64,000 nt of DNA. It comes from Paenibacillus sambharensis. GTDB lineage: Bacteria; Bacillota; Bacilli; Paenibacillales; Paenibacillaceae. Location of the stretch: the NCBI RefSeq assembly GCF_003233845.1, contig NZ_QKRB01000057.1:310001-374000 (forward strand), read 5' to 3'. Below are positions 25,943 through 34,500 of the stretch, one piece after another; the first letter of the stretch is position 1; every line of letters starts with the position of its first letter. The translations under genes and the position numbers were made by a program. The notes beneath the pieces are model-generated. The model saw only the letters and a program-made list of their open reading frames with translations, made no database searches and was not told the origin of the DNA.

Positions 25943-28819
25943 ATGAAATTTGCTGTTTTGGATTTGGAAACGACAGGCCACGGTGCCGATGATGATATTA
26001 TTCAGGTCGGTCTTGTGCTGCTGGACGAGGAGCTTGAGGTTACGGAAACGTATGTCTCCTTTGTCCGGCCGCGCATTCCGATTCCCCCTTTTATAACGCA
26101 ATTAACCGGCATTACCGACCAAGACGTAGCGGATGCGCCTGAGCTTGAAGAAGTGCTCATGGAGATGATCCCAAAGCTTGATGACGCTATACTGGTTGCC
26201 CATAATGTCGGATTTGACGCTGGCTTCTTAAACAATTCCCTGGATCGCTGCGGTTACATGCCGTTTGTCGGCCGGCGCCTTGATACGCTGGATCTACTCA
26301 GGATGTTATATCCCGGTCTTACCACCTACCAGCTTGGCGCAGTGTCCGAGGCCTTCGGAATTGAACATGAACGGCACCATCAAGCTGACAGTGATGCGAT
26401 GGCGACTGCTGTTATATTCCGCTCATGCGTGGAAAAGCTCTACGATCTGCCGCTCCTTACATTGCAGCGATTAGCCTCCTTCTTCCAAGCGGAGGATGAT
26501 CTCGGATGGTTTATCCAGCAGGCTCTGGTACGTAAAGAAAGCGAAATCGCCGTCGATCAGGACGCTTTCGCTTATTTTCGCCAGTTTGCCCTTAAGGTCG
26601 GTGATTGGACAGAGGAGCTTCCGCCCCGCTATGATGATGAGGAAAGCCTCGAGCAAATCCGTTCGATGGATTTTGAAACATATATGTCCCAGGTTAAGGA
26701 AGCCTTTGCTGAGCACGTTCCCGGTTACGAACAGCGGGAAGCCCAGGAGCAGATGTTCCATGAAGTATATAACGCTCTGTCGGGGGACAAGCATTTGATG
26801 ATCGAAGCGGGCACTGGTACGGGCAAATCACTCGGTTATTTGATTCCTTCCTTGTTTTATGGTGTCCAGCAGGAGGAGAAGATAGTCGTAAGCACGCATA
26901 CCATTAACCTGCAGGAGCAGCTGAGGGAGCGGGATGTGCCGCTGCTGCAGCGGGTGCTTCCCTTTCCATTTAAGGCCGCAGTCTTCAAGGGACGCAGCAA
27001 TTACATGTGCTTGCGCAAGTTTGAAGGCAAAATCAACATGCAGGACTTCGTATCGCCGAATGAAGACCGGATCACCGCGGCACAGATGATTGTCTGGCTC
27101 GGCGAAACCGAGCATGGCGATCAGGAAGAGCTGAACTTCAGCAACCGCGGCGGTGATTTCTGGGATACGGTGTCCAGTGATGCAGATTCCTGTCTGAACC
27201 GTTCCTGCCCATGGTTTAAGCGCTGCTTCTATCATCGCGCTAAGAATGAAGCCAATCTCGCAGATGTTGTCATTACCAATCATTCCATGCTCTTCACTGA
27301 TATACGGGCTGACCATCGGCTGCTGCCAACCTATGAGCATCTGGTTATCGATGAGGCCCATCATTTGGAGGATGTGGCAGGTAAACATCTCGGGCTGCAG
27401 CTGTCTTACTTTGCACTGCTTAATCCGCTGCAGCGGATTTGCAAGGATTCCCGTACCGGTATGCTGCTCCAGCTTAAGTATAAGCTGGCTGCTGAAGGTG
27501 ATGAACGTGTCCAGGCATGGACGGAAAAGATAGACGCAGCTGTTCCGGTCTTTGGGGAAATCCGGGAGAACTGGGATCAGCTGTTCGATATTCTTTTCGG
27601 GTTTGCAGCGGCATCGCGGGACAACAATATCGAGAACGGCCAGGTTGTATTGCGGCTTAGACCTGAGGGACTTCCCGATGGCTGGCATTTTGCCCAGACA
27701 GCTGAATCAAACGTATATGCCGGGCTGAATGAGGTCATTCGTTCAATCGACAAGCTGACCGCGGATATCAAGGAGCATATCGACGATTCCGGAATCCAGT
27801 CTCTTATTACCGATATGAACGGAAGCCTGAAGGATTTGACGCGGCTCCGGGACGGCGTGCATGCCTTTATGCGCCTTGAGGAGAAGGGAACCGTATACTG
27901 GCTGGAGGCGAATACTAATTTCCGGGCAAAATCAGTACAGCTTCATGCCGTGCCTGCGGATGTCAGCAGTCAGCTGAAGCAGTATCTGTTTGAGCCTAAG
28001 CGAAGTGTTATCATGACTTCGGCAACCTTGTCCGTCCAAAAGTCATTCCAATATGTGTGCGAGCAATTCGGGCTGGATTCCTACGCTGAACAAGGAAGGC
28101 TTGTCACGGTTCAGCTCCCGTCACCCTTTAATTACAGGGAACAGGCGCTTGTCTGTATTCCGCGGAATTTCCCTAGCCTGAAGGGAGCTTCAGGCGATCC
28201 CTTGTTTGTCGGCGCTTTGGTCGCTTCCCTGGCCGCAGCGGCGCGCGAAACCAATGGACGAATGCTGGTGCTGTTCACTTCCTACCGGATGCTGAAGCAG
28301 GCTTATGAACCGCTCAAGGATGCTCTAGCAGGGTCGGGGATTCAGGTGCTTGGCCAGGGTGTGGACAGCGGGAGCAGAAGCAAGCTTACGCGCAGATTTC
28401 AGCAGCAGTCTGCCTCGATTCTGCTTGGGACAAGCAGCTTCTGGGAAGGAGTCGATATCCCGGGTGAAGCGCTGAGCTGTCTGGCGATTGTCCGGCTTCC
28501 GTTCCAGCCGCCGAACCATCCGCTGGTGGAGGCCAAATCGGAAATCCTGCAGCAGGAAAAGCAAAATCCGTTCATGAAGCTGTCAATCCCGCAGGCTGTC
28601 ATCCGTTTCAAGCAGGGCTTTGGACGGCTTGTAAGGACTGCCCAGGACAAAGGGATTGTGCTTATTTATGATACACGGGTGATTGAAACCTATTACGGCA
28701 AATATTTTCTGTATTCACTTCCGGGACCCAAGATCGAGCACATGCATCTGGAGCAGATCGTGCCTCGTATCCGCGACTGGCTGGGGTCTCCGCAAGCGAT
28801 TGAAGAGGGGGCGGAGTAG
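25943..28819 (+). CDS. dinG: DinG-family helicase with DEDDh exonuclease domain
   Basis: A 958-residue fusion. The N-terminal 3'-5' exonuclease (DnaQ-like, residues 1-170) begins with D7-x-E9 in DLETTG and has HHQADSDA. An XPD/DinG-type superfamily 2 helicase follows, with P-loop GTGTGKS (K295), DEAHH, and motif VI GFGRLVRT. Four cysteines, C356, C417, C422 and C428, have the x4/x5 spacing of the E. coli DinG 4Fe-4S cluster. Start ATG 25943 gives the correct exonuclease N-terminus; the longer frame overlaps the TPR gene. The stop TAG touches the rex TTG start. It probably acts in DNA repair. Confidence 0.93.
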   Translation: MKFAVLDLETTGHGADDDIIQVGLVLLDEELEVTETYVSFVRPRIPIPPFITQLTGITDQDVADAPELEEVLMEMIPKLDDAILVAHNVGFDAGFLNNSLDRCGYMPFVGRRLDTLDLLRMLYPGLTTYQLGAVSEAFGIEHERHHQADSDAMATAVIFRSCVEKLYDLPLLTLQRLASFFQAEDDLGWFIQQALVRKESEIAVDQDAFAYFRQFALKVGDWTEELPPRYDDEESLEQIRSMDFETYMSQVKEAFAEHVPGYEQREAQEQMFHEVYNALSGDKHLMIEAGTGTGKSLGYLIPSLFYGVQQEEKIVVSTHTINLQEQLRERDVPLLQRVLPFPFKAAVFKGRSNYMCLRKFEGKINMQDFVSPNEDRITAAQMIVWLGETEHGDQEELNFSNRGGDFWDTVSSDADSCLNRSCPWFKRCFYHRAKNEANLADVVITNHSMLFTDIRADHRLLPTYEHLVIDEAHHLEDVAGKHLGLQLSYFALLNPLQRICKDSRTGMLLQLKYKLAAEGDERVQAWTEKIDAAVPVFGEIRENWDQLFDILFGFAAASRDNNIENGQVVLRLRPEGLPDGWHFAQTAESNVYAGLNEVIRSIDKLTADIKEHIDDSGIQSLITDMNGSLKDLTRLRDGVHAFMRLEEKGTVYWLEANTNFRAKSVQLHAVPADVSSQLKQYLFEPKRSVIMTSATLSVQKSFQYVCEQFGLDSYAEQGRLVTVQLPSPFNYREQALVCIPRNFPSLKGASGDPLFVGALVASLAAAARETNGRMLVLFTSYRMLKQAYEPLKDALAGSGIQVLGQGVDSGSRSKLTRRFQQQSASILLGTSSFWEGVDIPGEALSCLAIVRLPFQPPNHPLVEAKSEILQQEKQNPFMKLSIPQAVIRFKQGFGRLVRTAQDKGIVLIYDTRVIETYYGKYFLYSLPGPKIEHMHLEQIVPRIRDWLGSPQAIEEGAE

Positions 28820-29479
28820 TTGAAGCAGGCGAAAATTTCGGAAGCGGTGGTGCGCAGACTCCCGGTATATCTTCATGTTCTGAACGAGCTGCAGCGCAGT
28901 GAAATACAGACAGTCTCTTCGCAGGATCTCGGACAAAGACTGGATCTCAACCCAGCCCAAATCCGCAAAGACCTGGCCTATTTCGGTGAGTTCGGGCGCA
29001 AGGGAATAGGCTATGAGGTGTCTTACCTGATTGAGAAGATCCGTCAGATTCTCAAGCTGGATCAGCAGCTGAATGTTGCCTTGATCGGAGCGGGTAATCT
29101 TGGACAGGCACTATGCAATTATAATATGTATATTAAAGACAATATGAAAATTGTGGCCGTGTTTGACGCCCATCCGGCTAAGATCGGCAGCAAGATCAAT
29201 AACATGACTGTGCTGGACATGGAGCACCTCAAGCCAACAGTTGAGTCGCTTGACATCCGGATCGGTATCATTACCGTTCCGGCTGTTGAAGCGCAAAATG
29301 TAGCGGATAAACTCGTTTCATCGGGTATAGAGGGGATATTGAATTTTGCTCCTGCAATCTTGAAGGTACCGGAGCAGGTGCGCATACATCATGCAGATTT
29401 TACAACGGAACTGCTGAGCTTGGCTTACTATCTGGAAAATGGAGCGGATAACAATGACGATGACAAAGTGGTGGATTGA
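28820..29479 (+). CDS. rex: Redox-sensing transcriptional repressor Rex
   Basis: It binds NADH/NAD and releases operators of fermentation and respiration genes when NADH rises. The 219 residues comprise a winged helix (SSQDLGQRLDLNPAQIRKDLAYFGEFGRKGIGY, about 37-70) and a Rossmann domain with GAGNLGQAL near residue 91. A C-terminal helix ends LLSLAYYLE. The start is TTG 28820, directly after the dinG stop, with GGGGGCGGAG as ribosome site. ackA and the qcr genes in this window are plausible targets, but I could not find a clear Rex palindrome near them. Confidence 0.95.
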   Translation: MKQAKISEAVVRRLPVYLHVLNELQRSEIQTVSSQDLGQRLDLNPAQIRKDLAYFGEFGRKGIGYEVSYLIEKIRQILKLDQQLNVALIGAGNLGQALCNYNMYIKDNMKIVAVFDAHPAKIGSKINNMTVLDMEHLKPTVESLDIRIGIITVPAVEAQNVADKLVSSGIEGILNFAPAILKVPEQVRIHHADFTTELLSLAYYLENGADNNDDDKVVD

Positions 29480-30764
29480 AGGCGGAATCTTCGTGACCAT
29501 GACTCCGCAGGAGCCGGTCGTTAAAGGGCATCTGGTCGTGGAGAATGACCGAATTGTATACATAGGAGCCGAGCATCCCGGCAAGCTGGCAGAAGGCGCA
29601 TCCCGGATATCGGGCAGCGGTCTGGTTTTCATGCCGGGTCTAATCAACACACATGGACACGCGGCGATGTCTCTCCTGCGCGGTTACGCAGATGATATGG
29701 TGCTTCAGGATTGGCTGCAAACCAAGATCTGGCCGATGGAAGGCAATTTTACAGACCAGGATGTGTATTGGGGCAGCGCACTGTCTGCCTTGGAAATGCT
29801 TAAGAGCGGAACGACTGCTTTTGTTGACATGTATGACCATATGAATGAGGTTGCGAAGGTTGTTGAGCAGTCTGGAATGCGTGCTGTATTAACCCGCGGC
29901 GTTATTGGCCTGTGCCCTGAAGATGTACAGCGTGCCAAGCTCGAAGAGGCGGTCCGCTTCGTTCAGGAGTGGAATGGAAAGGCAGACGGCCGCATTATGA
30001 CAATGATGTCGCCGCATGCCCCTTATACATGCCCGCCTGCCTATATTGAACAAATCGTGCAGGCAGCTCATGATCTGGACGTGCCGCTGCATACCCATAT
30101 GTCTGAAACGGCAGCTGAAGTTGAGCAGAATGTGCGTGATTACGGCAGCAGGCCGGTTGAGCATCTGGATAAGCTGGGCCTGTTCTCCAGGCCGTCACTG
30201 GTCGCTCATGCCGTACATCTGAATGATGATGAGATTGCACTGCTTGCCGAGCGCGGGGTAGCGGTATCCCACAATGCGGCCAGCAACCTGAAGCTGGCCA
30301 GCGGCATAGCCCGTGTTCCTGAACTGCTGAAGGCTGGTGTAACGGTATCGCTCGGCACAGATGGCGCGGCAAGCAACAATAATCTTGATATTTTTGATGA
30401 AATTCGGCTGGCAGCCCTGATTCACAAAGGGGTTACGGGTGATCCGACAGCCGTGCCGGCACTTGAGGCTCTTCGGCTCGGTACTGTATATGGGGCGAGG
30501 GCGATTTGGCAGCAGGACCAAATCGGTATGCTCCAGGTCGGAATGAAAGCTGATATGATCGCGCTGGATCTGGATCAGCCGCAATTTTACCCGCGGACCG
30601 ATATTGTTTCCCATCTGGTATATGCGGCAAGCGGAAGAGATGTTCGGCATGTCTGGGTGAACGGTGTTCAGGTCCTAAAGGATCGCAAAGCTGTTCTGCT
30701 TGATGAGGAGAAAATCATGGCCGAAGCTCAGCGCTGCTATGAAAGGCTGACCAATAAGGTATGA
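29454..30764 (+). CDS. mtaD: 5-methylthioadenosine / S-adenosylhomocysteine deaminase
   Basis: An amidohydrolase-superfamily metalloenzyme (436 residues) that deaminates methylthioadenosine or SAH. Metal motifs are NTHGHAAM, the histidine in LHTHMSET, VAHAVHL and the aspartate in LGTDGAASNN. The start at 29454 follows GGAG at 29441-29444 by nine bases and lies 26 bases inside rex. The function fits the methionine-salvage genes further along, but specificity (MTA, SAH or 5'-deoxyadenosine) cannot be told by eye. The stop overlaps the ypmB-like gene as ATGA. Confidence 0.9.
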   Translation: MTMTKWWIEGGIFVTMTPQEPVVKGHLVVENDRIVYIGAEHPGKLAEGASRISGSGLVFMPGLINTHGHAAMSLLRGYADDMVLQDWLQTKIWPMEGNFTDQDVYWGSALSALEMLKSGTTAFVDMYDHMNEVAKVVEQSGMRAVLTRGVIGLCPEDVQRAKLEEAVRFVQEWNGKADGRIMTMMSPHAPYTCPPAYIEQIVQAAHDLDVPLHTHMSETAAEVEQNVRDYGSRPVEHLDKLGLFSRPSLVAHAVHLNDDEIALLAERGVAVSHNAASNLKLASGIARVPELLKAGVTVSLGTDGAASNNNLDIFDEIRLAALIHKGVTGDPTAVPALEALRLGTVYGARAIWQQDQIGMLQVGMKADMIALDLDQPQFYPRTDIVSHLVYAASGRDVRHVWVNGVQVLKDRKAVLLDEEKIMAEAQRCYERLTNKV

Positions 30765-31288
30765 GATCCGGCAGCTCTGCAGCAAACCGTTTCATGACCC
30801 CGGGCCGCTGGGCTATACTCGGCACACTTGCTGCCATCCTGATCCTGCTGCTGCTGAATCTGTATTATCAGTGGATACAGACAGATATATGGCAGGAAGA
30901 GCGTGCTGCCGAGCGTATTGCAGTAGATGCAGCACAACTGACTGATATCAGTGAAACGGAGAAGTTTGTATGGGATGAGGTTGTTTGGATCGTTAGAGGC
31001 TCGGCGCAGGATGGGCAGCAGTTAATGGTCTGGGTTACGGATGGCAAGGCGGATGTGGTCCCGGCTTCCGAAGGCGTAACGGAGCAGACGGTCAGGGAGA
31101 AGCTGCTGGCCGCTCGCCCGGGTGCGGACATCATTCGAATCCGGCCCGGTCTCTACAACGGCCAGAAGATATGGGAAGCCTACTACAGCCTGCCGGAGAA
31201 GCCTCTGCGGTATTATTATGAATTTTTTGCCTTTGCGGACGGCTCGCCTGTTTCCCAGTTTCGGCTTACCAACAAGTATTCCAGTTAG
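30761..31288 (+). CDS. ypmB: DUF5590 membrane-anchored protein, YpmB-like
   Basis: A 175-residue protein with one N-terminal membrane helix (about residues 17-38) and an extracytoplasmic domain of roughly 130 residues with PepSY-like features. B. subtilis ypmB lies shortly after dinG, which supports the call. It is translationally coupled to mtaD. The function is not established. No terminator with a clear T run follows. Confidence 0.75.
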   Translation: MRSGSSAANRFMTPGRWAILGTLAAILILLLLNLYYQWIQTDIWQEERAAERIAVDAAQLTDISETEKFVWDEVVWIVRGSAQDGQQLMVWVTDGKADVVPASEGVTEQTVREKLLAARPGADIIRIRPGLYNGQKIWEAYYSLPEKPLRYYYEFFAFADGSPVSQFRLTNKYSS

Positions 31289-31374
31289 CTTAGTAATAAC
31301 TAAATTCTCTATATAAACAATCTAACGTTTTCCTAACCCTAGATTAGAAAGTTTTCATATCTGCCTTTAATTAC

Positions 31375-31467
31375 AGCCCCCTATTCGGACATGTTTTATG
31401 ATATACTCTCTTATAGCAAAGGTGCTATACGATAATATATCAACTGTCCTTGGAAGGGGGCTTTTTT
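31375..31467 (+). promoter_or_regulatory. Nested structured leader ending in a terminator-like stem
   Basis: Three perfect pairings are nested: AGCCCCCT (31375-31382) with AGGGGGCT (31455-31462), GGACA (31387-31391) with TGTCC (31445-31449), and TATAGCA (31412-31418) with TGCTATA (31423-31429) around an AAGG loop. The outer stem is followed by six T residues and then, after two bases, the ATG of the next gene. Its 3' arm contains the Shine-Dalgarno. Folding would therefore hide the ribosome site and could end transcription. The rest of 31289-31374 shows nothing I can name. Confidence 0.5.
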
Positions 31468-31469
31468 GT

Positions 31470-32006
31470 ATGAATAAATTACGTCCACTGCCTATACTGC
31501 TAACAGTCCTGCTGTCTGGCGCCGTGTTGTTCGGGGGATGGTTCTCATATCAGAGTTTCGCTGTAGAAAGACCGTTTATGGAGTCTATGGCTTCAATTGA
31601 CGGCGTGGAGGTTTCCGAGCCTGTGATCGAACGGGATTCTGTCACGGTAAAGCTGAAGCTTGAGAGCGGCATCGATCTGATGTCTGTCTACCATGAAATT
31701 AAGAAGCAGGGCTCAGCTCTGATCGGCAGCAAAGAACTTAAGCTCGATGTGGAGCAGGTGCCTTCACCTGAACTGGAGAAAATATGGTCCTCTGTCTTGT
31801 TTGAGGTTGCACAAGCGATGGATAATCAGCTATACGCGAGTATACCAGAAGCTGCTGCTGACTGGATGGATGAATATGATGGCCTAAATGTTGTAACGTC
31901 AATGGATGATACCAATGTATACATTACGCTCGAACAATCGGGGGAGACAAAGTTTGTGATTCTGCCTCGAATCCCGGCGAAGATGGGGGTATGGCCGAAT
32001 GCTTAA
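31470..32006 (+). CDS. Membrane-anchored protein of unknown function, partner of FtsH-like protease
   Basis: A 178-residue protein: a short basic N-terminus, one hydrophobic helix (about residues 7-28), then about 150 residues expected outside the membrane, acidic and mixed alpha/beta. There are no cysteines or catalytic motifs. The start is ATG 31470, with GGAAGGGGG about nine bases upstream. The frame open from 31398 runs through the leader hairpins. It overlaps the FtsH-like gene by eight bases, so the two are made together. A sensor or adaptor role for the protease is inference. Confidence 0.75.
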   Translation: MNKLRPLPILLTVLLSGAVLFGGWFSYQSFAVERPFMESMASIDGVEVSEPVIERDSVTVKLKLESGIDLMSVYHEIKKQGSALIGSKELKLDVEQVPSPELEKIWSSVLFEVAQAMDNQLYASIPEAAADWMDEYDGLNVVTSMDDTNVYITLEQSGETKFVILPRIPAKMGVWPNA

Positions 32007-33501
32007 ATATGGTAAAGAGATTGCGATTGGATTTTTCCCGGTACTGCTTATATTCTTGTATATGACAGGTGTTAATGTACTGCCTATTCTGCTGGCAGCA
32101 GGTATAATCGGTGCTTTGTTCTTCGTGGCAAGAACACGCGGTAACGTCGCCGCAGCTCATGGCTCGAAGAAGGGCTCGGTCCGTCAGCTGACGCCGCTTT
32201 CCTTTGAACAGATCGGCGGCCAGGAGAGAGCGAAGCAGGAGCTGATTGAGGCTCTGGATTTCATTGTTAAGCCTGAAGAAATTGCCAAGTTCGGCATTCG
32301 CCCGCTCAAGGGCATCCTCCTTACGGGCCCTCCTGGAACAGGAAAGACGCTGCTTGCCAAGGCTGCGGCACATTATTCGGATTCCGTCTATGTAGCTGCG
32401 TCAGGCAGTGAATTTGTGGAAATGTATGTGGGCGTCGGTGCGAGCCGGATCCGGGATATCTTCAAGGAAGCCCGTCAGAAGGCTGTGAAGAGCGGGAAGA
32501 ACAGTGCCGTTATCTTTATTGATGAGATAGATGTTATTGGCGGCAAGCGTGACGGCGGCCAGCATCGTGAATATGATCAAACGCTCAACCAGCTGCTGAC
32601 CGAGATGGACGGCATTCACTCGTCTGAATCACCAAGGGTTCTAATCATTGCAGCCACTAACCGCAAGGAAATGCTGGACAGCGCACTACTTCGTCCCGGC
32701 CGGTTTGACCGTCATATCGGCGTCGACCTTCCGGACAAGAAGGGGCGTGCGCATATCCTTAAGATCCATGCCAAGAATAAGCCGCTCGATGATACCGTTA
32801 ATCTGGATAAGATTGCAGAAGAGTCCTTTAACTTCTCAGGCGCGCAGCTGGAGAGTGTGATGAACGAGGCAGCGATTTACGCCATGAGGGACAAGCAGGA
32901 GAAGATTAGGCAGCAGCATCTGAGCATGGCCATCGATAAGGTCATGATGGGTGAGAAGACAGATCGTGAAGCGACGAAGGAAGAGCAGGAGCGTGTAGCT
33001 ATTCATGAACTGGGCCACGCAATAGCGGCGGAAGCTGTCCGTCCGGGCAGTGTATCTACTGTGGCCTTGTCTCCACGGGGCCAGGCGCTCGGTTACGTTC
33101 GCCATAACCCGCAGGATGACCAGTATCTCTACACGAAGCCTTACATGGAGGACCAGATCATGATCGCACTCGGCGGTGCTGCCGCTGAGGAAATGTTCTA
33201 TGGCAACAGAAGTACAGGCTCGCGTGGCGATTTTGAGCAAGCGATGGCGATTGTTCGTAATATGGCTGAATCAGGCTTGACGGAAATGGGTATAGTAGAT
33301 AGAAACATGGTCACACCAGAGGCACTCTCCAAAGTATCGGGACGCATATTGGATGATTTGATGGAGCGCACAAGAAAGCTGCTGGACAGCTACCGGGCAG
33401 TGTTTGACGGGTCGCTTGCCATCCTTCTCAAGGATGAAACCTTGTCGGGAGATCAATTCCGTGCACTCATGCAATATAATAATGACTCTAAAAGCGCTTA
33501 A
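31999..33501 (+). CDS. FtsH-like membrane AAA+ zinc metalloprotease
   Basis: A 500-residue ATP-dependent protease that probably degrades membrane or misfolded proteins. Two hydrophobic segments (about residues 7-25 and 28-44) are separated by only a few residues, so the extracytoplasmic domain of ordinary FtsH is missing. The AAA domain has GPPGTGKT (110-117), pore loop FVEMYVG, DEID and arginine fingers in RPGRFDR. The protease domain has HELGH (336-340) and a third ligand, probably D411 in GDFEQA. It is shorter than housekeeping FtsH (about 640), so I take it as a paralogue and leave the symbol empty. Confidence 0.88.
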   Translation: MLKYGKEIAIGFFPVLLIFLYMTGVNVLPILLAAGIIGALFFVARTRGNVAAAHGSKKGSVRQLTPLSFEQIGGQERAKQELIEALDFIVKPEEIAKFGIRPLKGILLTGPPGTGKTLLAKAAAHYSDSVYVAASGSEFVEMYVGVGASRIRDIFKEARQKAVKSGKNSAVIFIDEIDVIGGKRDGGQHREYDQTLNQLLTEMDGIHSSESPRVLIIAATNRKEMLDSALLRPGRFDRHIGVDLPDKKGRAHILKIHAKNKPLDDTVNLDKIAEESFNFSGAQLESVMNEAAIYAMRDKQEKIRQQHLSMAIDKVMMGEKTDREATKEEQERVAIHELGHAIAAEAVRPGSVSTVALSPRGQALGYVRHNPQDDQYLYTKPYMEDQIMIALGGAAAEEMFYGNRSTGSRGDFEQAMAIVRNMAESGLTEMGIVDRNMVTPEALSKVSGRILDDLMERTRKLLDSYRAVFDGSLAILLKDETLSGDQFRALMQYNNDSKSA

Positions 33502-33523
33502 TTTTTCGACATTTTCATGAATT

Positions 33524-33556
33524 AAGAAGGATGTCCACTCGGACGCCTTCTTTTTT
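33524..33556 (+). terminator. Intrinsic terminator after the FtsH-like gene
   Basis: AAGAAGG plus GTCC (33524-33536) pair with GGAC plus CCTTCTT (33541-33552), with one bulge and a U-G pair. T residues follow to 33556. A TATAAT at 33572-33577 just after it may serve the next operon, but no good -35 is visible. Confidence 0.8.
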
Positions 33557-33627
33557 CATGATCAGGTAATGTATAATATAGTGGGTTTGCGACAACTGAA
33601 AATACAATATAGAGAAGGTGAGCATCC

Positions 33628-34500
33628 ATGGCAATCAGGAAAGTAGGAGTAGTTGGAGTAGGAACAATGGGTCAAGGGATTGCAGAAATGCTGGCATTCA
33701 AAGGCCTGGATGTCGAAATTTTGGAGAAAACGCCGGAGCAAATGAAAAGCTCAATGCAGCAGATCGAGCACAGCCTCGATAAACAAATAGAGAAGTGGGC
33801 GCTTACCCAAGCCGAGAAGAAACTTGTACTAAGCCGGATCAAACCGGTAGACAGCCTGGCTGACATGTGTGACTGTGAGATTATTATTGAAACCATCACA
33901 GAAGATTTGGAAGCCAAGAAGAAGATTTTTGAACAGCTTGACGAGCACTGCAACCCGAATGTCATACTGGCAAGCAACACCTCTACACTCAGCTTGACTG
34001 AGCTGGCAAGCCATACAAAAAGCCCGGAACGGGTTGTCGGCATGCATTTTATTTATCCTGCATACAAGATTGATCTTGTTGAAATCGTCCGCGGACTGCA
34101 AACGTCCGATGATACCTTTAACAGCATCAAACATTTTGTTGAAGATGTAATCAACAAGAAGAGCGTCATGGTGTTTGAATCGCCGGGCTTTATTACGACC
34201 CGGTTAATTTGTCTGTTCATTAACGAGGCGCTGCATGTGCTTGAGGAAGGTGTAGCCTCTGCTGAAGACATTGATAATGCGATGCGTGTTGGTTATTCGT
34301 TCCAGCACGGGCCATTCGAAATGGCGGACCGGTTCGGTCTGGATGCGGTTCTGGCAGCTCTTGACAGGATGTTCCGTGAATACGGTGAACTGAAATACCG
34401 TCCGTCCATCGTGCTTAAGAAGATGGTTCGAGCAGGCCATCTGGGTGTAAAAACAGGCATCGGATTCTTTAAATATGATAAGGATGGGGACCGTACATGA
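33628..34500 (+). CDS. 3-hydroxyacyl-CoA dehydrogenase family protein
   Basis: A 290-residue NAD-dependent dehydrogenase like 3-hydroxybutyryl-CoA dehydrogenase (Hbd/MmgB). The Rossmann motif is GVGTMGQGIAEM, with ETITEDL and ASNTSTLS in the active-site region. Two family signatures are altered: the usual HFFNP reads HFIYP, and the usual HPMGP reads FQHGP. The substrate may therefore differ from standard Hbd. Its stop overlaps ackA as ATGA. The pairing suggests a role in fermentative or acyl-CoA metabolism, but the thiolase and crotonase partners are absent here. Confidence 0.82.
   Translation: MAIRKVGVVGVGTMGQGIAEMLAFKGLDVEILEKTPEQMKSSMQQIEHSLDKQIEKWALTQAEKKLVLSRIKPVDSLADMCDCEIIIETITEDLEAKKKIFEQLDEHCNPNVILASNTSTLSLTELASHTKSPERVVGMHFIYPAYKIDLVEIVRGLQTSDDTFNSIKHFVEDVINKKSVMVFESPGFITTRLICLFINEALHVLEEGVASAEDIDNAMRVGYSFQHGPFEMADRFGLDAVLAALDRMFREYGELKYRPSIVLKKMVRAGHLGVKTGIGFFKYDKDGDRT

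Noticed and set aside
33505-33511. TTCGACA after the FtsH-like gene as a Spo0A box for the next operon
   Set aside because: It lies upstream of a terminator and about 115 bases from the next start, with no promoter placed to use it.
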